Positions 60,483 to 64,000 of a stretch of DNA of 64,000 nucleotides are shown one piece after another; the first letter of the stretch is position 1, and every line of letters begins with the position of its first letter. The notes under the pieces are model-generated. The model did no database searches, had not been told where the DNA came from, and saw only the letters and a list, made by a program, of their open reading frames with translations. The translations under genes and the position numbers were made by a program. Origin of the DNA: Leucobacter chinensis (GTDB taxonomy: Bacteria > Actinomycetota > Actinomycetes > Actinomycetales > Microbacteriaceae); contig NZ_JAHQZR010000001.1 in NCBI RefSeq assembly GCF_019049105.1, positions 310,001 through 374,000 on the forward strand, given 5' to 3'.

Positions 60483-61814
60483 GTGACGAATCATTCGCTG
60501 AGCCCGGCCGCACAGACGGCGCCGCTCGCCGTGCGCATGCGCCCAACCTCCCTTGACGAGGTCGTGGGGCAGCAGCATTTGCTACGGGCTGGCTCGCCGC
60601 TTCGTCTTCTTGCCGACGGCGACAGTGGCCAACAAGGCGCGATTTCGGTGATCTTGTGGGGGCCGCCGGGCACCGGTAAAACGACGATCGCGCAGGCGCT
60701 CGCTCACTCAAGCGGCCGTAAATTCGTCGAGCTTTCGGCCATTAACGCCGGAGTGAAAGACGTGCGTGTGGTGATGGAGCAGGCGCTGAATGACCGCGAC
60801 CTGTTTGATATTGCTACTGTGCTCTTTCTTGATGAGATTCATCGCTTCACGAAGGCGCAACAAGACGCCCTGCTTCCGGGAGTCGAAAACGGTTGGGTGA
60901 CCCTTGTAGCGGCAACGACCGAGAACCCTTCCTTTTCGGTGATTAGCCCGTTGCTCTCGAGGTCTTTGCTTTTAACGCTTCAGCCGCTCTCCGATGACGA
61001 CCTGTACTTGCTCATTGAGCGGGCTGTGAACGACGATCGTGGCTACGGCGGCTCAATCACCGTCGAAGCAGACGCGGCTCGCGCCCTCGTGCAGTTTGCA
61101 TCGGGAGATGCGAGGCGAACCCTCACAGGGCTCGAAGCGACCGCTGCACTTGCATTGCAACATGAAGGCCCATCCGTGGTCACCGCCGAGCTCGTTGCCG
61201 AGGCGATGGACCGCGCGCTCCTACGCTACGACCGTAACGGCGATGAGCACTACGATGTTATTAGCGCCTTCATTAAGTCGCTGCGTGGCTCTGACCCAGA
61301 CGCCGCAATTCACTACCTTGCCCGCATGATCGAGGCTGGTGAAGATGCCCGCTTTATCGCGCGCCGGCTCATTGTTCACTCAGCCGAAGACGTGGGCATG
61401 GCCGATCCGCAGGCGCTCGTCATCGCAACCGCTGCGGCTGACGCCGTGCAGTTTATCGGCATGCCAGAGGCGCGCATTCCGCTCGCGGAGGCAACGATAT
61501 ACATTGCGACTGCGCCGAAGTCCAACGCGGCCTGTGTTGCGATCGACGATGCTTTGGCCGATGTGCGAAAAGGAAAGATCGGCACGGTACCTAAGCATCT
61601 TCGCGACGCGCACTATAAAGGGGCAAAGGCCCTGGGGCACGGTAAAGGCTATCGGTATCCGCACGACGACCCCCGCGGTGTGCTCGAACAGGAGTATCTA
61701 CCCGAGCCGCTGAGGGGAAAGCGATACTACGACCCTCGAGGCCTTGGGCACGAGCGTGAGGTCGCTGAGCGGCTCGACAAAATACGCCGAATCACCCGCG
61801 GAGAGCGTGCATAG
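60483..61814 (+). CDS. rarA: Replication-associated recombination protein A (RarA/MgsA)
   Basis: A 443-residue AAA+ ATPase at stalled replication forks. RMRPTSLDEVVGQQHLL is the N-terminal signature; Walker A is GPPGTGKT (60-67), Walker B LFLDEIHRFTKAQQDALLPG, sensor VAATTENPSFSVISPLLSRS. The C-terminal tetramerisation domain includes AEDVGMADPQALVIATAAAD and YRYPHDDPRGVLEQEYLPEP. GTG 60483 is preferred; an upstream in-frame GTG extension is possible. It lies upstream of rpsD. Confidence 0.95.
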   Translation: MTNHSLSPAAQTAPLAVRMRPTSLDEVVGQQHLLRAGSPLRLLADGDSGQQGAISVILWGPPGTGKTTIAQALAHSSGRKFVELSAINAGVKDVRVVMEQALNDRDLFDIATVLFLDEIHRFTKAQQDALLPGVENGWVTLVAATTENPSFSVISPLLSRSLLLTLQPLSDDDLYLLIERAVNDDRGYGGSITVEADAARALVQFASGDARRTLTGLEATAALALQHEGPSVVTAELVAEAMDRALLRYDRNGDEHYDVISAFIKSLRGSDPDAAIHYLARMIEAGEDARFIARRLIVHSAEDVGMADPQALVIATAAADAVQFIGMPEARIPLAEATIYIATAPKSNAACVAIDDALADVRKGKIGTVPKHLRDAHYKGAKALGHGKGYRYPHDDPRGVLEQEYLPEPLRGKRYYDPRGLGHEREVAERLDKIRRITRGERA

Positions 61815-61824
61815 CTCGAAAGTC

Positions 61825-61833
61825 TGGTATGCT
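61825..61833 (+). promoter_or_regulatory. Extended -10 promoter of rpsD
   Basis: TGGTATGCT fits an extended -10 (TGnTATnnT), just past the rarA stop. Transcription would start near 61840 and give a leader of about 175 nt before rpsD. Confidence 0.45.
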
Positions 61834-61907
61834 CGTCTGTGGCCATTATTGACAGGCGCCCTTCAGGGTTACTGCGAACGGTCGTTCCCTCACCGAAATG
61901 GTTTGTC

Positions 61908-61939
61908 GTGTCGCGTGCATTTCTCGCAAATGCGGGCAC
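61908..61939 (+). ncRNA. Hairpin in the rpsD 5' leader (candidate S4 autoregulatory element)
   Basis: GCATTT (61917-61922) pairs with AAATGC (61928-61933), and GTGTC (61908-61912) with GGCAC (61935-61939) across a small internal loop. S4 represses its own operon through leader RNA in several bacteria; whether this hairpin does so is inference. Confidence 0.35.
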
Positions 61940-62016
61940 GGCGTGGCCGAGGAGAACACGAAGCTGCAACCGCACGCTCCGTATTTACATAAAGCACTAA
62001 CCCGAAAGGATGACAC

Positions 62017-62646
62017 GTGTCAACCACTTCACGTACGCGTTCACAGACGCGTCTTTCACGCTCACTGGGCATTCCCCTTACTCCTAAGGCGGCAAAGTAC
62101 CTCGAGCGTCGCCCCTACGGCCCAGGCCAGCACGGCCGCACCAAGCGTAAGAGCGACAGTGACTACGCCGTTCGTCTGCGCGAGAAGCAGCGTCTTCGCG
62201 CCCAGTACGGTATTCGCGAGAAGCAGCTCGTTATCGCCTTCAACGAAGCTCGTCGCCAGGATGGTCTGACGGGTGAGAACCTTGTCGAGCTGCTCGAGAT
62301 GCGCCTTGACGCACTCGTGCTTCGCGCAGGTTTCGCACGTACGACCGCTCAGGCTCGTCAGTTCGTGACGCACCGCCACATTCTCGTTGACGGCAAGATC
62401 GTTGACCGCCCTTCATTCCGTGTGAAGCCAGGTCAGCTCATTCACGTCAAGGAGCGCTCAGAGGGCACCGAGCCTTTCCAGGTTGCTGCAGCCGGCGGTC
62501 ACACCGACGTGCTTCCCGCAGTTCCCGGCTACCTCGAGGTTGAACTCGACAAGCTCCAGGCGCGCCTCGTGCGCCGCCCGAAGCGCGCAGAGGTTCCCGT
62601 GACCTGTGAAGTTCAGCTCGTGGTTGAGTTCTACTCAGGCCGCTAA
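62017..62646 (+). CDS. rpsD: 30S ribosomal protein S4
   Basis: A 209-residue primary 16S rRNA-binding protein. It contains YGPGQHGRTKRKSDSDYAVR, QLVIAFNEARRQDGLTGENL, and the S4 RNA-binding domain MRLDALVLRAGFARTTAQAR followed by QFVTHRHILVDGKIVDRPSF. No N-terminal zinc cysteines are present (C-minus form). GTG 62017 follows GAAAGGATGACAC. It has its own promoter and terminator, so it is monocistronic here, away from the rpsM-rpsK-rpoA cluster, as usual in Microbacteriaceae. Confidence 0.98.
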   Translation: MSTTSRTRSQTRLSRSLGIPLTPKAAKYLERRPYGPGQHGRTKRKSDSDYAVRLREKQRLRAQYGIREKQLVIAFNEARRQDGLTGENLVELLEMRLDALVLRAGFARTTAQARQFVTHRHILVDGKIVDRPSFRVKPGQLIHVKERSEGTEPFQVAAAGGHTDVLPAVPGYLEVELDKLQARLVRRPKRAEVPVTCEVQLVVEFYSGR

Positions 62647-62662
62647 GCATCAGGCTTCAATA

Positions 62663-62702
62663 CAGGGGCATCACCCGTTAGGGTGATGCCCCTGTGTGTT
62701 TC
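62663..62702 (+). terminator. Rho-independent terminator after rpsD
   Basis: A perfect 14-bp stem, CAGGGGCATCACCC (62663-62676) and GGGTGATGCCCCTG (62681-62694), has loop GTTA and is followed by TGTGTGTTTCT. Confidence 0.95.
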
Positions 62703-62776
62703 TATACTTCACTTCGGGCATACTGCACCCCGTAGAGTGGAGTATGACCACGCATCGGTAACGCAAAGGAATGAAC

Positions 62777-62995
62777 ATGCGTAAATTGACTTGGCTCATT
62801 ACTGGAGTCGGTATTGGTTTTGTTGCCGCTCACTTTGTGAATCAGACGCCCGAGGGGCGAAAGTTTTTCGACCGCATAGGCCAGGGCGCTCGTGAATTCA
62901 ACGACGCTATGCAAGATGGCTACCGTCAGGGCGGCGAAGCTCTGCTGCAAGATGTTGAAGAAGCTCTGAAGAAGCTCAGAGACAAGGCTGAATGA
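62777..62995 (+). CDS. Small single-span membrane protein between rpsD and alaS
   Basis: A 72-residue protein: an N-terminal helix (MRKLTWLITGVGIGFVAAHF) followed by VNQTPEGRKFFDRIGQGARE and an acidic-basic amphipathic helix (ALLQDVEEALKKLRDKAE). ATG 62777 is preferred over 62771 because AAAGGA sits 6 nt before it. The predicted topology is inner-membrane anchored with a cytosolic helical tail. A small membrane protein in the rpsD-alaS gap recurs in actinobacteria, often DUF948; this one does not look like DUF948. Function unknown. Confidence 0.8.
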   Translation: MRKLTWLITGVGIGFVAAHFVNQTPEGRKFFDRIGQGAREFNDAMQDGYRQGGEALLQDVEEALKKLRDKAE

Positions 62996-63010
62996 GGCAC
63001 CCGGCTGTGG

Positions 63011-63016
63011 GATAAT
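63011..63016 (+). promoter_or_regulatory. -10 element of leaderless alaS
   Basis: GATAAT (5 of 6 matches to TATAAT) ends 6 nt before the ATG at 63023; no ribosome site intervenes. Confidence 0.5.
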
Positions 63017-63022
63017 GGTCGA

Positions 63023-64000
63023 ATGACTAAGAACTCTGCAGCAACGGGAATGAGCACCGCCGAAATTCGTCGACGGTGGCTTTCTTTTTTTGAGCAACGT
63101 GGGCACACGGTCGTGCCTTCGGCCTCACTCGTGAGTGACGATCCGACGCTCATGTTTACCGTCGCGGGCATGGTGCCGTTTGTGCCATACCTCTCTGGCA
63201 TGGTTCCTTCACCTTATGTGCGTGCGACGAGCGTACAGAAGTGCATTCGCACGAACGACATCGAAGAGGTCGGTAAGACCCCGCGCCACGGTACGTTTTT
63301 CCAGATGTGCGGCAACTTCTCGTTCGGTGACTACTTCAAAGAAGGAGCGATCACCTTTGCATGGGATCTGCTCACGACGAGTGAAGCAGAGGGCGGGCTC
63401 GGCTTCGATCCGGCCGATCTCTGGGTTACGGTCTACGAAGACGACGATGAAGCACATCGCCTCTGGAGCGATATTGCAGGGTTGCCTGACGAGCGTATTC
63501 AACGTCTCGGCAAAGACACCAACTACTGGTCAACGGGGCAGCCAGGGCCGGCCGGCCCGTGTTCTGAGATTTTCTTCGACCTCGGTCCTGAATACGGCAT
63601 TGATGGTGGGCCCGCAACCGACGATGACCGGTATGTCGAGATCTGGAATCTCGTGTTCATGCAGTACTCGGTGACCGATGTGAAGTCGAAGACCGAGTTC
63701 ACGATCGAGGGTGAACTCCCAAAGAAGAACATAGACACCGGCATGGGGCTCGAGCGCATCGCCTTTATCAAGCAAGGCGTCGAGAACATGTACGAGATCG
63801 ACCAGGTACGCCCGGTACTCGATCTCACAGCAGAGCTTTCTGGCAAAGCGTACGGCGATAATGACGCCGACGACGTGCGCATGCGCGTCATCGCAGACCA
63901 TATTCGTTCGGGCCTCATGCTTATTGGTGACGGGGTGACACCCTCAAACGAGGGCCGCGGCTACATTCTTCGCAGGCTTCTTCGCCGCGCGATCCTCTCG
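63023..64000 (+). CDS. alaS: Alanyl-tRNA synthetase, 3' end beyond window
   Basis: The first 326 residues of a class II synthetase. The conserved start is [20 protein letters not shown] (nine codons after ATG 63023), then [20 protein letters not shown], the family's motif 1 region, [16 protein letters not shown] and motif 2 to 3 elements [10 protein letters not shown] and [12 protein letters not shown]. It attaches alanine to tRNA-Ala; the editing and C-Ala domains lie outside. ATG 63023 fits a leaderless start; the internal ATG at 63050 is an alternative. Confidence 0.96.
   Translation, partial: MTKNSAATGMSTAEIRRRWLSFFEQRGHTVVPSASLVSDDPTLMFTVAGMVPFVPYLSGMVPSPYVRATSVQKCIRTNDIEEVGKTPRHGTFFQMCGNFSFGDYFKEGAITFAWDLLTTSEAEGGLGFDPADLWVTVYEDDDEAHRLWSDIAGLPDERIQRLGKDTNYWSTGQPGPAGPCSEIFFDLGPEYGIDGGPATDDDRYVEIWNLVFMQYSVTDVKSKTEFTIEGELPKKNIDTGMGLERIAFIKQGVENMYEIDQVRPVLDLTAELSGKAYGDNDADDVRMRVIADHIRSGLMLIGDGVTPSNEGRGYILRRLLRRAILS

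Noticed and set aside
63001-63022. T-box or other riboswitch before alaS
   Set aside because: Only 27 bases separate the small gene's stop from the alaS start, too little for a T-box.

Overview
The window looks like chromosomal core sequence of a high-GC actinobacterium, most likely Microbacteriaceae (a Leucobacter-like relative). Supporting signs are GTG starts at about half the genes, frequent 4-bp GTGA/ATGA overlaps, many starts with a -10 hexamer only 6-8 nt upstream (leaderless mRNAs), a group II truncated haemoglobin, an Rv2466c-type DsbA protein, an LAxTG surface protein and a CIRCE-hrcA-dnaJ unit. Genus is an inference; no rRNA is present.

Layout. 1-5545 is an accessory-like segment: a partial MmgE/PrpD protein behind a perfect 26-bp palindrome, a stand-alone SIP-domain protein, a Sua5/YrdC paralogue, a DMT transporter with its TetR repressor and operator, a DUF1992 protein and a second TetR regulator. 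5617-8127 encodes an 836-residue cell-wall-anchored adhesin-like protein with a degenerate thioester domain and a recent 645-bp-period internal duplication. 8402-19057 holds tRNA-Arg(TCT), trmB, an MFS pump, glbO-mscS, pepN, a DsbA-like protein, rpiB, a Nei-type glycosylase, a FUSC transporter and an App1 phosphatase.

19236-25080 is the cydABCD operon (cytochrome bd oxidase plus its assembly ABC exporter). 25077-27141 holds divergent pabC and pabB (folate), then leuS. A divergent CGNR-type regulator and a FAD monooxygenase share a promoter region with an inverted repeat. comEA-comEC-holA (DNA uptake, replication), rpsT and lepA-DUF1990-hemW follow, then a tightly packed protein-quality and ribosome-maturation run: hrcA-dnaJ-rsmE-HIT-phoH-ybeY-corC-era.

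47435-58495 contains a DUF2207 membrane protein, a leucine attenuator (leader peptide plus terminator hairpin) ahead of leuA, then ruvAB behind a LexA-box-like site, yajC-secD-secF and a bifunctional (p)ppGpp synthetase/hydrolase. The end holds an AbiEi-like protein whose first codons lie inside the DUF349 terminator, DUF349, rarA, rpsD with a structured leader, a tiny membrane protein and the first 326 codons of alaS.

No CRISPR array, prophage, insertion sequence or biosynthetic cluster was seen. The main points of interest are regulatory: several clean operator palindromes, the leu attenuator, stop codons doubling as -10 elements, a terminator embedded in a start region, and the unusual surface protein. 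No stretch longer than 300 bases lacks a gene.
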